Notes: generated by a model not told the origin, from the letters alone. Counted from the stretch's first letter, positions 1-8,647 are shown. The stretch: 41,988 nt of DNA from an uncultured Clostridia bacterium (GCA_934182605.1 CAKPRQ010000011.1:1-41988); one strand, 5' to 3'. Numbers and translations are program-made.

Positions 1-92
1 TTTCCTTTTTTATACATTTAGGGTGAAATATTTGCTTACAAACTTTTAAGGTGATTTTATCATAAATTAAATACAAAAAGTCAAATTAAACA

Positions 93-124
93 TTGACAGA
101 AGCATAGAATTATGTTAATATAAT
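93..124 (+). promoter_or_regulatory. Promoter of the first small gene
   Basis: A perfect TTGACA -35 box (93-98) is followed 17 bases later by TAATAT (116-121), with an overlapping TATAAT at 119-124. It lies about 30 bases upstream of the GGAGG ribosome binding site of the gene at 155. The sequence from 1 to 92 shows nothing I can name. Confidence 0.55.
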
Positions 125-154
125 ATTATATTCATAATTACTGGAGGTTAAAAA

Positions 155-382
155 ATGGATCAATATCCTCGTTTTAGGATTGAGATTGCCACAATTTATG
201 GTGGTGCTGTTTTCTTTAATATTTACGACAGCCTTGACTTTTTCAAAATTGTGGGCTTTGCCGCCTACCATTTTGAGAAAAAAGTCATTACTACCAATGT
301 GCGTTGCACGACGTCTGCAATGCACGAACTGCAGCAACAGGTCAAAGAGACGGCTCAAAGTATCATGAGAGCCATTGATTAA
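155..382 (+). CDS. Unknown 75-residue protein, atypical composition
   Basis: I do not recognise this protein. It has no clear signal peptide or membrane segment. It starts MDQYPRFRIE and ends in a possibly helical, glutamine-rich stretch (HELQQQVKETAQ). The start is supported by GGAGG eight bases before the ATG, a consensus -35 box upstream and a hairpin terminator right after the stop, so it looks like a genuine single-gene transcript. Its codons (GCC, TGC, ACG, CAG, CTG) and GC content are clearly unlike the very AT-rich genes that follow, which suggests horizontal acquisition. Three other genes in the window share this composition (18105, the 29468-30128 group, 41154). Confidence 0.6.
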   Translation: MDQYPRFRIEIATIYGGAVFFNIYDSLDFFKIVGFAAYHFEKKVITTNVRCTTSAMHELQQQVKETAQSIMRAID

Positions 383-392
383 CCTCTACCGT

Positions 393-418
393 GTCCCGCC
401 TGCTAGGTGGGACCTTTT
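393..418 (+). terminator. Intrinsic terminator of the gene at 155
   Basis: GTCCCGCC (393-400) pairs with GGTGGGAC (406-413) around a TGCTA loop, with one G-T pair, and is followed by CCTTTT. It lies 10 bases after the stop codon. Confidence 0.75.
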
Positions 419-448
419 AATTTAATTATATACTAAAAAATAAAATGC

Positions 449-479
449 AACATCCTTATAAATTAAGGATGTTTTTTTA
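449..479 (+). terminator. Second intrinsic terminator
   Basis: AACATCCTTA (449-458) and TAAGGATGTT (464-473) form a perfect 10-bp stem with a 5-base loop, followed by seven T. It is in tandem with the terminator at 393 and insulates the downstream nrd promoter. Confidence 0.7.
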
Positions 480-512
480 ATGTTTTTTTAAAGAAGAATA
501 GATGAAAAACTT

Positions 513-550
513 TTTAAAAAATATTTAAAAAATATTTAAAAAATATTAAA
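513..550. repeat. 11-bp phased A-tract repeats upstream of the nrd promoter
   Basis: The unit TTTAAAAAATA occurs about three and a half times in direct tandem. The period of about 11 bp keeps the A-tracts on one face of the helix, which is known to bend DNA. The array ends just upstream of the -35 box at 559, where UP elements sit. A role in promoter strength is inference. Confidence 0.55.
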
Positions 551-558
551 AAAGCATA

Positions 559-586
559 TTGACTTTTTTAAAAAAAGTGATATACT
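559..586 (+). promoter_or_regulatory. Promoter of the nrd cluster
   Basis: TTGACT (559-564), a 16-base spacer and TATACT (581-586). The imperfect palindrome TGATATACTGTATCA (578-592) overlaps the -10 box and could be an operator. It does not match the NrdR-box consensus I know. The first gene starts at 608. Confidence 0.6.
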
Positions 587-607
587 GTATCAGAAAGTAG
601 GTGAACT

Positions 608-2566
608 ATGGATAAAAAAAATTCAAATACTCTTACAAATTTGGTAGTAGTAAAAAGAAGTGGACAAAGAGTAAATTTTAATGGAAATAAAATTGCAATA
701 GCTATAAAACAGGCTTTTGATACAGTTTTTGAGGAAGTCAACGAGTTAGAAATAAACAAAATCTATGAAAATGTTTTAAAGTATATAGATAAAAATTATA
801 AAGATAGAAAGACTATAAACGTAGAAGACATACAAGATATTATAGAAGAAGAATTAAAAAATGGAAAATATTTAAATGTGTATGAACACTTTGCGTCATA
901 TAGACAAAAAAGAAGTGCTTTAAGAAAAATTTTTGAAGAAAAACAAGAGCATAAATTTGCAAAAGCTGTTGAGAAATTAAGTAATTTAGTAAAAAATAAT
1001 GAGCAAAATTTTTCAAATAATATTATAGATAAGTTTGGAAAAACTATTTCAAAAGAATATGCTAAGTCATATGTTCTTGAAAATAAATTTATAAAATTGT
1101 TAGAAGAAGGTATCATTGTAATAAACAATTTAGACGAGTATGTAACATATAAAACAGCTAATACTCATTTAGATTTTTCTAGTTTAGTTGCAAATAATAT
1201 GGAAGATTACACAAATACAATGATTAAAACAATTTCTAATTGCAAAAAAGAACAATATGGTGAACATACAATCCCTGCGTTAGACTACATATTTGTAAAT
1301 ATTATAATAGTAGAATTTAAAAATATTTTAAAAAATAATCTAAAAAAATATTTAAAAGTACAAGGACTACTTAATTTTATAGATTTTGAAATGATTGAAA
1401 ATAATATAGAGAATATAAATACTATCTATATTAAATGTGATTATTTTGAAGATTTCTGTGTTAATAGAGTAATCAAAAATATATTTGAAATCGCAATAGA
1501 AGATTCTTTAGATGAATTAAAAGATGTAGTTTATAAAAATTTGAAAAAATTGATAATGACTTTAGAAGAAAATCATTTTAATACTTCTATAAGTCTCGGA
1601 AGTAATTATAATAGTGAAGAAGCAGTATTATTAAGAGTTCTTTATTTGAAAATTATTTCTGAATTAGATAGATTTGTTTTTGTAAATACAATTTATAAAA
1701 TTTATAATGTTAATGAAGAAGAGTTAAATATTATTCTAGATTTGATTAAAAAAGGAAAAAATATCTTTTTATTATTTGAAAAAGATTTATTTGATGATTA
1801 TAAAAATGAGTTAGAAGTATTTTCAACTGGTGAAAAAATTTTCGATAACGTAATAAATGAAAATAAAAATTCAATAGGGAGAATCTTACTTTCAACAACG
1901 TCAGTAAATCTAGCGAGGTTAGGCTTAGAATTTAAAGATAAAGACATTTCACTATTTTATAATAGGCTATCAGATGTTCTGGAAATTGTTAAAAATCAAT
2001 TAGTACATAGATTTGAATTACAAGGAAGTAAGTATAAAGAAGATTATAAATATTTATTTCAAAATAATGTAGTTTATGAAAATAGCAAATTAGAAAATAA
2101 TCAAAAAATTAGAAAAGTTATAAGAAATGGTGCTTTAAATATTAGTTTGGTAGGATTATATGAGTGTTCTATCCTTCTTACAAAAAAGAATGTTGAAAAA
2201 TTAGCATATGAAATATTAGATTTCATTAAGATTAAGATTGCTGAATTTATTTCTGAAGAGAAATTGAATTTTATTATTAGTGAGTCCTATGATGGTAATA
2301 TATTAAATGAATTTATCTCAATAGATAAATCAATATATGGGAAACTTCCTGTATTAAATAAAAGTAAATATGACAATTTTAGTAAAATATATGATAATTT
2401 AGAGATAGAAGAAAGAGTAAAAAAGTTAGGAAAATATCAAGAAAATATAGCGTCTGTTGTAAGTATTGATATTCCTAAATGTATTTCAAATATAGAGTTT
2501 ATTAATTTAATAAATATTTTACAAAAAGCAAATATTATATTTTGCAAAATGGAGGTAAAAGAATGA
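608..2566 (+). CDS. Degenerate NrdD-like protein with N-terminal ATP-cone
   Basis: A 652-residue protein. The N-terminus (about residues 12-105; VVKRSGQRVNFNGNKI onward) is an ATP-cone, the allosteric nucleotide-binding domain of ribonucleotide reductases. The rest can be aligned by eye with the NrdD encoded at 3278: STTSVNLARLGLEF matches its VVTINLPRIAYLAE, and NGALNISLVGLYECS resembles the NrdD segment around NGTLSIGFIGLAE. The catalytic features are missing. There is no RxxGY glycyl-radical loop and no CxxH...CPxCG zinc site, and the usual ATPAE region reads SESYD. It is probably a catalytically dead paralogue, perhaps regulatory. It is the first gene of the cluster and overlaps the nrdG start. 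ATP-cone identification is confident; a regulatory role is inference. Confidence 0.75.
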   Translation: MDKKNSNTLTNLVVVKRSGQRVNFNGNKIAIAIKQAFDTVFEEVNELEINKIYENVLKYIDKNYKDRKTINVEDIQDIIEEELKNGKYLNVYEHFASYRQKRSALRKIFEEKQEHKFAKAVEKLSNLVKNNEQNFSNNIIDKFGKTISKEYAKSYVLENKFIKLLEEGIIVINNLDEYVTYKTANTHLDFSSLVANNMEDYTNTMIKTISNCKKEQYGEHTIPALDYIFVNIIIVEFKNILKNNLKKYLKVQGLLNFIDFEMIENNIENINTIYIKCDYFEDFCVNRVIKNIFEIAIEDSLDELKDVVYKNLKKLIMTLEENHFNTSISLGSNYNSEEAVLLRVLYLKIISELDRFVFVNTIYKIYNVNEEELNIILDLIKKGKNIFLLFEKDLFDDYKNELEVFSTGEKIFDNVINENKNSIGRILLSTTSVNLARLGLEFKDKDISLFYNRLSDVLEIVKNQLVHRFELQGSKYKEDYKYLFQNNVVYENSKLENNQKIRKVIRNGALNISLVGLYECSILLTKKNVEKLAYEILDFIKIKIAEFISEEKLNFIISESYDGNILNEFISIDKSIYGKLPVLNKSKYDNFSKIYDNLEIEERVKKLGKYQENIASVVSIDIPKCISNIEFINLINILQKANIIFCKMEVKE

Positions 2567-3255
2567 TTATAGATGGTTTTGAAAAGCTTACTTTGTTAGA
2601 TTACCCTGAAAATATTGCTTGTATAATATTTACTAGAGGATGTAATCTAAGATGTCCATTTTGTCATAATAGTTCCATTTTAGATTTTAGTAAGGAAGAG
2701 GCTAAATTTAGTGAAGATGAAATTTTTGATTATTTAGAAAAGAGAAAAAATATTCTTGATGGTGTTTGCATAACTGGTGGCGAACCATTATTGCAATCAG
2801 ACATTAAAGAATTCATTAAGAAAATTAAAAATTTAAATTTAAAAGTTAAATTAGATACAAATGGAACTAATTATTCAAAATTAAAAGAATTAATAGAAGA
2901 AAATCTATTAGATTATGTTGCAATGGATATAAAAAACGTTTATGAAAAATATTCAATTACAACAGGTATCAAGAATTTAGACATTGAAAGTATTAAAAAG
3001 AGTATTGCTTTATTAAAGAAAAATAAAATAAAATATGAATTTAGAACAACAATAGTAAAGAATTATCATACTTTTGAAGATATAGAAAATTTATGTAAGT
3101 TAGTTGGAAAAGATTCAGATTACTATATACAAAATTTTATTAATAGCAATAATGTACTAGAAAAAAAAATAGAAAGCTTTTCTAATGAAGATTTAGAAAA
3201 AGTAAAAAAATTTATAGAGAACAATTATAACAATATTAAAATTAGAAATATGTAA
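2563..3255 (+). CDS. nrdG: Anaerobic RNR-activating radical SAM protein NrdG
   Basis: NrdG cleaves S-adenosylmethionine with a 4Fe-4S cluster to generate the glycyl radical on NrdD under anaerobic conditions. The radical SAM cluster motif CxxxCxxC is present as CNLRCPFC near residue 28, followed by the glycine-rich GVCITGGEP SAM-binding stretch. The protein has 230 residues, which is normal for the clostridial family. I chose the ATG at 2563 rather than the in-frame TTG at 2542 because GGAGGT lies 6 bases before it. The ATG overlaps the last codons of the preceding gene, so translation is probably coupled. The nrdD gene follows 22 bases later. Confidence 0.93.
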   Translation: MIIDGFEKLTLLDYPENIACIIFTRGCNLRCPFCHNSSILDFSKEEAKFSEDEIFDYLEKRKNILDGVCITGGEPLLQSDIKEFIKKIKNLNLKVKLDTNGTNYSKLKELIEENLLDYVAMDIKNVYEKYSITTGIKNLDIESIKKSIALLKKNKIKYEFRTTIVKNYHTFEDIENLCKLVGKDSDYYIQNFINSNNVLEKKIESFSNEDLEKVKKFIENNYNNIKIRNM

Positions 3256-3277
3256 AAGAAAGTTGAGGATAATAAAT

Positions 3278-5740
3278 ATGTATAATGTAAAGAAAAGAGA
3301 AGGAAAAATAGTAGATTTTGATGTAAAGAAAATTAAGGAGGCTATAAGAAAGGCATTTGAAGCAGAAGAAGCAAATTATAATGAAGATGTTTTAGATTTC
3401 TTAGCTTTAAAAGTTACGGCCGATTTTGAGCCTAAAATAAATAAAGATATTATAACTGTAGAAGATATTCAAGATAGTGTTGAAGAGGTATTATCTAAAT
3501 CAGGATATGCAAATGTTGCAAAAGCATATATATTATATCGTAAAACACGTGAAAAAATGCGTAATGTACAATCAACGATGATAGATTATAAACAACTTAT
3601 TAATAATTATTTAAATGTATCAGATTGGAGAGTTAAAGAAAACTCTACAGTTACATATTCAGTAGGTGGATTAATCTTAGGTAATTCTGGAGCTATTACA
3701 GCAAATTACTGGCTAAGTGAAGTTTATGATGAAGAAATAGCAAAAGCACATAGAGATGCTTCAATTCACATTCATGACTTATCTATGTTAACAGGTTACT
3801 GTGCTGGTTGGAGCTTAAAACAACTTATAAAAGAAGGCTTAGGTGGAGTTCCAGGAAAAATAACATCATCACCTGCTAAACATTTAAGCACATTATGTAA
3901 CCAAATGGTAAATTTCTTAGGAATTATGCAAAATGAATGGGCTGGAGCACAAGCATTCTCATCTTTTGATACATATTTAGCTCCATTTGTTAAAATAGAT
4001 AATTTATCATATAAAGAAGTAAAACAATGTATCCAATCTTTTGTATACGGTGTAAATACACCTAGTAGATGGGGAACACAAGCACCATTTACAAATATAA
4101 CTTTAGATTGGGAAGTTCCAAACGATTTAGCAGAATTAAATGCTATAGTTGGAGGAGAAGAAGTAGATTTCAAATACAAAGATTGTAAAAAAGAAATGGA
4201 TATGATAAATAAAGCATTTATAGAAATTATGATTGAAGGAGATGCAAACGGAAGAGGATTCCAATACCCAATTCCAACATATTCAATTACTAAAGATTTT
4301 GATTGGTCAGAAAAAGAAAATAATAAATTATTATTTGAAATGACTGCAAAATATGGAACACCTTACTTTTCAAACTATATTAATAGCGATATGGAACCTA
4401 GTGATGTTAGAAGTATGTGCTGCAGACTTCGTTTAGACTTAAGAGAATTAAGAAAAAAATCAGGTGGCTTTTTTGGAAGTGGAGAATCTACAGGTTCAGT
4501 AGGTGTTGTTACAATTAATTTACCAAGAATAGCTTACTTAGCAGAAGATGAAAATGATTTCTATACAAGATTAGAAAAATTAATGAACATAGCAGCAAGA
4601 TCTTTAAAAATAAAGAGAACTGTTATAACTAAATTATTAAATGAAGGATTATATCCATATACAAAACGCTATTTAGGAACATTTAATAATCACTTCTCAA
4701 CAATAGGTTTAATAGGTATGAATGAAGTAGGATTAAATGCTAAATGGTTAAAAAAAGATTTGACACAAAAAGAAACTCAAGAATTTGCAAAAGAAGTATT
4801 AAACTTTATGAGAAATAAATTAAGTGATTACCAAGAAGAATATGGCGATTTATATAACTTAGAGGCAACTCCAGCAGAATCTACAACATATAGATTTGCT
4901 AAACATGATAAAAAACGTTATCCAGATATTATAACAGCTGCGGAAGGAGATAAGACACCATATTATACAAATAGTTCTCATTTACCAGTTGGATATACAA
5001 GTGATATATTTACAGCTTTAGATGTACAAGATGAATTGCAAACATTATATACATCTGGAACAGTATTCCATGCGTTTCTAGGAGAAAGACTTTCAGACTG
5101 GAAATCAGCTGCGAACTTAATTAGAAAAATAGCTGAAAATTATAAATTACCATATTATACATTATCACCAGTATATTCAGTTTGTAAAGAACACGGATAT
5201 ATAACTGGAGATGTGAAAAAATGTCCTACATGTGGAGCAGAAACAGAAGTATATAGTAGAATAACAGGATATTATAGACCAGTAAAAAATTGGAATGACG
5301 GAAAAGCACAAGAGTATTTGGACCGTAAGTCTTATGTAGTAGAAACAAGCTGTATGAAAGCTAGAGAAGAAAAAGTTGAAACTGTAGCTGAAAAAGCAAA
5401 AAAAATACAAGTATCAGAAGAGATAAGTAATATAGAAAATTCAAATATAAAAGAAAATATGGTATATAGTTTTAATAATGAAAACAATGTAGAAAATAAT
5501 TCAAATTACCAAAACAGAATAATATTATTTGGAACAAAAACTTGTCCAAATTGTAAAATGGCAAAATCATTATTACAAAAAGCTCATATAGCTTTCGAAG
5601 AAGTGGATGCTGAAGAGAAAAGAGACTTAACAGAACTTTATCAAGTAAAACAAGCACCAACTTTAGTTCTAATTGATGATGCAAATCAAGTAGAAAAAAT
5701 AGTAAATGTTTCTAATATTAAAAAATATATTATGAACTAA
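3278..5740 (+). CDS. nrdD: Anaerobic ribonucleoside-triphosphate reductase with glutaredoxin-like tail
   Basis: Class III ribonucleotide reductase of about 820 residues, reducing NTPs to dNTPs. In order: an ATP-cone (about 1-95); the 10-stranded barrel; a zinc site (C636 in VCKEHGY, then CPTCG from C649); the glycyl-radical loop RITGYYR with the radical glycine near G664; a linker rich in Glu and Asn (about 690-740); and a C-terminal redoxin-like domain (ILFGTKTCPNCKMA, Cys 756 and 759, then the cis-proline-like QAPTLVL). The added domain makes the protein longer than the usual 700-780. It probably feeds electrons to the active site, in line with thioredoxin-dependent class III enzymes. The ATG at 3278 is preferred to the TTG at 3263 because TTGAGG lies before it. 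A hairpin terminator and trxB follow. Confidence 0.95.
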   Translation: MYNVKKREGKIVDFDVKKIKEAIRKAFEAEEANYNEDVLDFLALKVTADFEPKINKDIITVEDIQDSVEEVLSKSGYANVAKAYILYRKTREKMRNVQSTMIDYKQLINNYLNVSDWRVKENSTVTYSVGGLILGNSGAITANYWLSEVYDEEIAKAHRDASIHIHDLSMLTGYCAGWSLKQLIKEGLGGVPGKITSSPAKHLSTLCNQMVNFLGIMQNEWAGAQAFSSFDTYLAPFVKIDNLSYKEVKQCIQSFVYGVNTPSRWGTQAPFTNITLDWEVPNDLAELNAIVGGEEVDFKYKDCKKEMDMINKAFIEIMIEGDANGRGFQYPIPTYSITKDFDWSEKENNKLLFEMTAKYGTPYFSNYINSDMEPSDVRSMCCRLRLDLRELRKKSGGFFGSGESTGSVGVVTINLPRIAYLAEDENDFYTRLEKLMNIAARSLKIKRTVITKLLNEGLYPYTKRYLGTFNNHFSTIGLIGMNEVGLNAKWLKKDLTQKETQEFAKEVLNFMRNKLSDYQEEYGDLYNLEATPAESTTYRFAKHDKKRYPDIITAAEGDKTPYYTNSSHLPVGYTSDIFTALDVQDELQTLYTSGTVFHAFLGERLSDWKSAANLIRKIAENYKLPYYTLSPVYSVCKEHGYITGDVKKCPTCGAETEVYSRITGYYRPVKNWNDGKAQEYLDRKSYVVETSCMKAREEKVETVAEKAKKIQVSEEISNIENSNIKENMVYSFNNENNVENNSNYQNRIILFGTKTCPNCKMAKSLLQKAHIAFEEVDAEEKRDLTELYQVKQAPTLVLIDDANQVEKIVNVSNIKKYIMN

Positions 5741-5771
5741 TAAAATTTAATCATAATTTAAAATATTAAGT

Positions 5772-5820
5772 AAACACTTAAATTAGTTCAAAAATGAACT
5801 ATTTAAGTGTTTTAGTTAAT
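5772..5820 (+). terminator. Hairpin between nrdD and trxB
   Basis: AAACACTTAAATTAGTTC pairs with GAACTATTTAAGTGTTT around AAAAAT and is followed by TAGTT. The stem is about 17 bp with one bulge. It ends only about 20 bases before the trxB start, and I see no clear promoter in between. trxB may therefore depend on read-through, making this a partial terminator or processing site. Confidence 0.65.
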
Positions 5821-5837
5821 AAAAAGGGGTATTAAAA

Positions 5838-6740
5838 ATGATATATGATATTATAATAGTTGGTGCAGGTCCAGCTGGTTTAACTGCAGCAATATATGCT
5901 TTAAGATCTAATAAGAAAGTATTAGTTTTAGAAAAAGAGACAATAGGAGGACAGATGTCTTCTTCTCCTTTAATTGAAAATTATCCTGGATTTTTATCAA
6001 TTAGTGGAAGTGAACTAGCTAATAATTTATATAGTCAAGTTATAGAACTTGGTGGGAAAGTTGAATTAGAAGAAGTTCTAAGTATAGAATTTGGTGAGGT
6101 AAAAACTGTAACAACAGATATGGGAAAATATGAAACTAAATCTATAATATTTGCAACTGGAGCTAAATATAGAAGATTGGGCTTAGAAAAAGAAGAAGAA
6201 TTTATAGGTAATGGAATTTCTTTCTGTGTAGCTTGTGATGGTGCTTTTTATAAAGATAAAACTGTAGCAGTAATAGGTGGAGGAAATAGTGCAGTAATAA
6301 ATGCAATTACATTATCAGATATATGCAAAAAAGTATATGTTGTTCAAAATTTAGATAAATTATCAGCAGAAGCAAGTTTAATAAATAAATTAAATGCAAA
6401 AGAAAATGCAGAAGTAATATATAATGCAACTGTACAAGAATTAATAGGAGATAATAATTTGAGTGCAATTAGTATAGTAGTAAATAAAACAGAAAAAAGA
6501 GAACTAGCAATAGACGGAATATTTGTTTCAATAGGATTGTTACCTCAAAATGATTTTATAAAGGATGATATAACTTTAGACGAACATGGTTACATAAAAT
6601 CTGATACAGAATGTACTACAAATTTAGAAGGCGTATTCGTTGCGGGAGACTGTCGTACTAAAAACGTAAGACAAATAACAACAGCAACAGCAGATGGATC
6701 AATAGCAGCAATAAATGCAGTAAAATATTTGAATAAATAA
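5838..6740 (+). CDS. trxB: Thioredoxin reductase
   Basis: A 300-residue FAD/NADPH disulfide reductase of the low-molecular-weight TrxB type. The FAD-binding motif is VGAGPAGLTAA near residue 7, the redox-active pair is CVAC (FCVACDG, about residue 131), the NADPH motif is VIGGGNSAV (about 148), and the C-terminal FAD motif is GVFVAGDCR. The ribosome binding site is AAGGGG. Placement directly after an NrdD carrying a CPNC redoxin domain suggests that this reductase keeps the RNR redoxin reduced (inference). An intrinsic terminator follows at 6750. Confidence 0.92.
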   Translation: MIYDIIIVGAGPAGLTAAIYALRSNKKVLVLEKETIGGQMSSSPLIENYPGFLSISGSELANNLYSQVIELGGKVELEEVLSIEFGEVKTVTTDMGKYETKSIIFATGAKYRRLGLEKEEEFIGNGISFCVACDGAFYKDKTVAVIGGGNSAVINAITLSDICKKVYVVQNLDKLSAEASLINKLNAKENAEVIYNATVQELIGDNNLSAISIVVNKTEKRELAIDGIFVSIGLLPQNDFIKDDITLDEHGYIKSDTECTTNLEGVFVAGDCRTKNVRQITTATADGSIAAINAVKYLNK

Positions 6741-6749
6741 TTATATTTT

Positions 6750-6790
6750 ATTTCCCAAAGTTAAAATATTTGATTTTGGGAAATATTTTT
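6750..6790 (+). terminator. Terminator of trxB
   Basis: ATTTCCCAAA (6750-6759) pairs perfectly with TTTGGGAAAT (6775-6784), followed by ATTTTTA. It lies 10 bases after the trxB stop. Confidence 0.8.
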
Positions 6791-6811
6791 AGCAGTTTTT
6801 AGTCAAAACAT

Positions 6812-6915
6812 AGCTGGGGTTAACAATCCGGGTCTTGACTCGCAAATAGCTATATATCACGATTTTGCAAAAGTTATATGTTTCCTACCTGGACTGTAAT
6901 GTTGTTACTTCTAGC
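6812..6915. ncRNA. Unclassified structured element, long imperfect hairpin
   Basis: The two ends are complementary: GCTGGGGTTAACAATCCGGGT (with A before it, 6812-6833) pairs with ACCTGGA...TTGTTACTTCTAGC (6887-6915). Blocks GCT/AGC, TAACAA/TTGTTA and TCCGGGT/ACCTGGA are separated by bulges, and an inner AAATAGCTATA/TATATGTTT stem follows. The element is clearly more GC-rich than the flanks, has no ORF and sits between the trxB terminator and the recN promoter. I could not match it to 6S, SRP, tmRNA or a riboswitch. The strand is unknown. It could also be a small palindromic repeat element. Confidence 0.4.
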
Positions 6916-6937
6916 AAACAAAATTTCGCAAAATCTC

Positions 6938-6966
6938 TTGACAAATTTATAAAAAAGTAATAAAAT
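6938..6966 (+). promoter_or_regulatory. Promoter of recN
   Basis: TTGACA (6938-6943), a 17-base spacer and TAAAAT (6961-6966), about 45 bases upstream of the recN start. Confidence 0.75.
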
Positions 6967-6971
6967 AATAG

Positions 6972-6985
6972 CGAACATAAGTTTT
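6972..6985 (+). promoter_or_regulatory. LexA/DinR-like SOS box in front of recN
   Basis: CGAACATAAGTTTT matches the Gram-positive LexA consensus CGAACRNRYGTTYG at 12 of 14 positions. It sits immediately downstream of the -10 box, over the expected transcription start. recN is a classic SOS gene in E. coli, so LexA repression is a reasonable inference. Confidence 0.55.
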
Positions 6986-7010
6986 GAATATGATTTGTTA
7001 GGAGGATATT

Positions 7011-8630
7011 ATGATAACAACATTACATATAAAAAATATTGGAATTATTGAAGATATAACAGTAGATTTTAACGAAGGATTTAATGCTTTAACTGGTGAA
7101 ACAGGAGCAGGTAAAACATTAATAGTAGATTCCTTAAATATAATAGCAGGTGGGAGATTTTCTAAAGAAATGATAAGAAAAGGAGAAGATTATTCTTTTG
7201 TAGAAGTAGCTTTGTTCTTACCAGATTTAGAAGAAGAAAATTATATAGTAAGTAGAGAAATTCACACAAATGGCAGAAGTACTTGCAAAATAAATGGTAG
7301 GCTTGTAACTGTGAACGAATTAAAAAGTTTTATGTTAAATGTTATAAATATACACGGACAATCTGATAATCAAAGCATAATGAATATAAATGAACATATA
7401 AACTTTCTAGATGATTTTATAGGAAAAGATATATTAGATTTAAAAAAAGACTATTTAACATTATATAATGAATATAAAAATATTCAAAATGAATTATCTA
7501 AAAACTATGGGAACGATACGGAAAAAGAACGTAAATTAGATTTGTTAAACTACCAATTAAATGAAATAGCAGAGGCTAATTTACAAATTAATGAAGATAT
7601 AGAATTAGAAGAACAACGAAAACTTATTCAAAATTCTGAAAAGATTTATACAAGCTTAAAAACAGCAGAAAGTAATAATGAAACTGCATTAGAAGAATAT
7701 TTAGTAACCTCTATAAAAGCAATGGAAAAAATAGAAAATTTAAATGAAGAATACTATAAAAAATTAGAAAACTTAAGAGATATTTATTATAATTTAGAAG
7801 AATTAAATAGAGATATATCACATATGCAAAATTCTATTGATTTTAATGAAGAAACTCAAAATAATATAGAATATCGTCTCGACCTAATATCTTCCTTAAA
7901 GAGGAAATATGGGGCTTCTGTAGAGGACATATTAAATTATAAAGAAGAATTAGTAGAAGAGATTAAAAGTATTGAAAATTTAGAAACGTATATTTTAGAA
8001 TTAAAAGAAAAAGAAAAAAATTTAACAGAAAAATTAAGAAAAATAGCAATAGAAATTAATAAAATTAGAGTAAATTCAGCTATAAAATTAGAAGAAAAAA
8101 TAAATAAAGAACTAAAAGACTTAGAAATGAAAAATGCAAAATTTAAAGTTAAAATAACATATAATGAAAATATGTTTAAACAAACAGGTAGTAATGATGT
8201 AGAATTTTTAATATCAACAAATATAGGCGAAGATTATAAACCTCTAATAAAAATAGCATCAGGTGGAGAAATGTCAAGAATAATGCTTGCAATAAAAACT
8301 ATATTTGCAGATACAGATAAAGTATCAACAATGGTATTTGATGAAATAGATACTGGAATTAGTGGAATTGCAGCAAAATCAGTAGCAGAGAAAATGGCTA
8401 AAATAGCAGAAAAGCATCAAATATTTGTAGTAACACATTTGGCAATAATAGCAGCATATGCAAAAAATAATTATTACATATCTAAAAATACAGAAAGTAA
8501 TTATACAAAAACTAATATAAAATTATTAAATGAAGATGAAACTGTGAACGAAATAGCAAGAATATTAACAGGAGATATTACAGAAACAGCTATAATTCAC
8601 GCAAAAGAATTAAGAAAAAAATGTGCGTAA
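7011..8630 (+). CDS. recN: DNA repair protein RecN
   Basis: SMC-like ATPase that acts early in double-strand break repair. The 539 residues show the full layout: an N-terminal head with Walker A GETGAGKT (about residues 29-36) and the family start LHIKNIGIIEDI; central coiled coils rich in Glu/Lys/Leu (about 140-370); and a C-terminal head with signature SGGEMSRIMLAIK and Walker B MVFDEIDTGISG. The ribosome binding site is AGGAGG. It has its own promoter with an SOS-box-like site and no close partner. tdk follows with a separate promoter. Confidence 0.95.
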   Translation: MITTLHIKNIGIIEDITVDFNEGFNALTGETGAGKTLIVDSLNIIAGGRFSKEMIRKGEDYSFVEVALFLPDLEEENYIVSREIHTNGRSTCKINGRLVTVNELKSFMLNVINIHGQSDNQSIMNINEHINFLDDFIGKDILDLKKDYLTLYNEYKNIQNELSKNYGNDTEKERKLDLLNYQLNEIAEANLQINEDIELEEQRKLIQNSEKIYTSLKTAESNNETALEEYLVTSIKAMEKIENLNEEYYKKLENLRDIYYNLEELNRDISHMQNSIDFNEETQNNIEYRLDLISSLKRKYGASVEDILNYKEELVEEIKSIENLETYILELKEKEKNLTEKLRKIAIEINKIRVNSAIKLEEKINKELKDLEMKNAKFKVKITYNENMFKQTGSNDVEFLISTNIGEDYKPLIKIASGGEMSRIMLAIKTIFADTDKVSTMVFDEIDTGISGIAAKSVAEKMAKIAEKHQIFVVTHLAIIAAYAKNNYYISKNTESNYTKTNIKLLNEDETVNEIARILTGDITETAIIHAKELRKKCA

Positions 8631-8647
8631 AAAATTTTATTTTTTAC

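Noticed and set aside
513..550. Tandem repeats as a CRISPR-like array
   Set aside because: The unit is only 11 bp with no spacers; it is an A-tract array.
6812..6915. 6S RNA or SRP RNA
   Set aside because: It is too short for 6S RNA and lacks the conserved SRP GGAA/tetraloop features; left unclassified.
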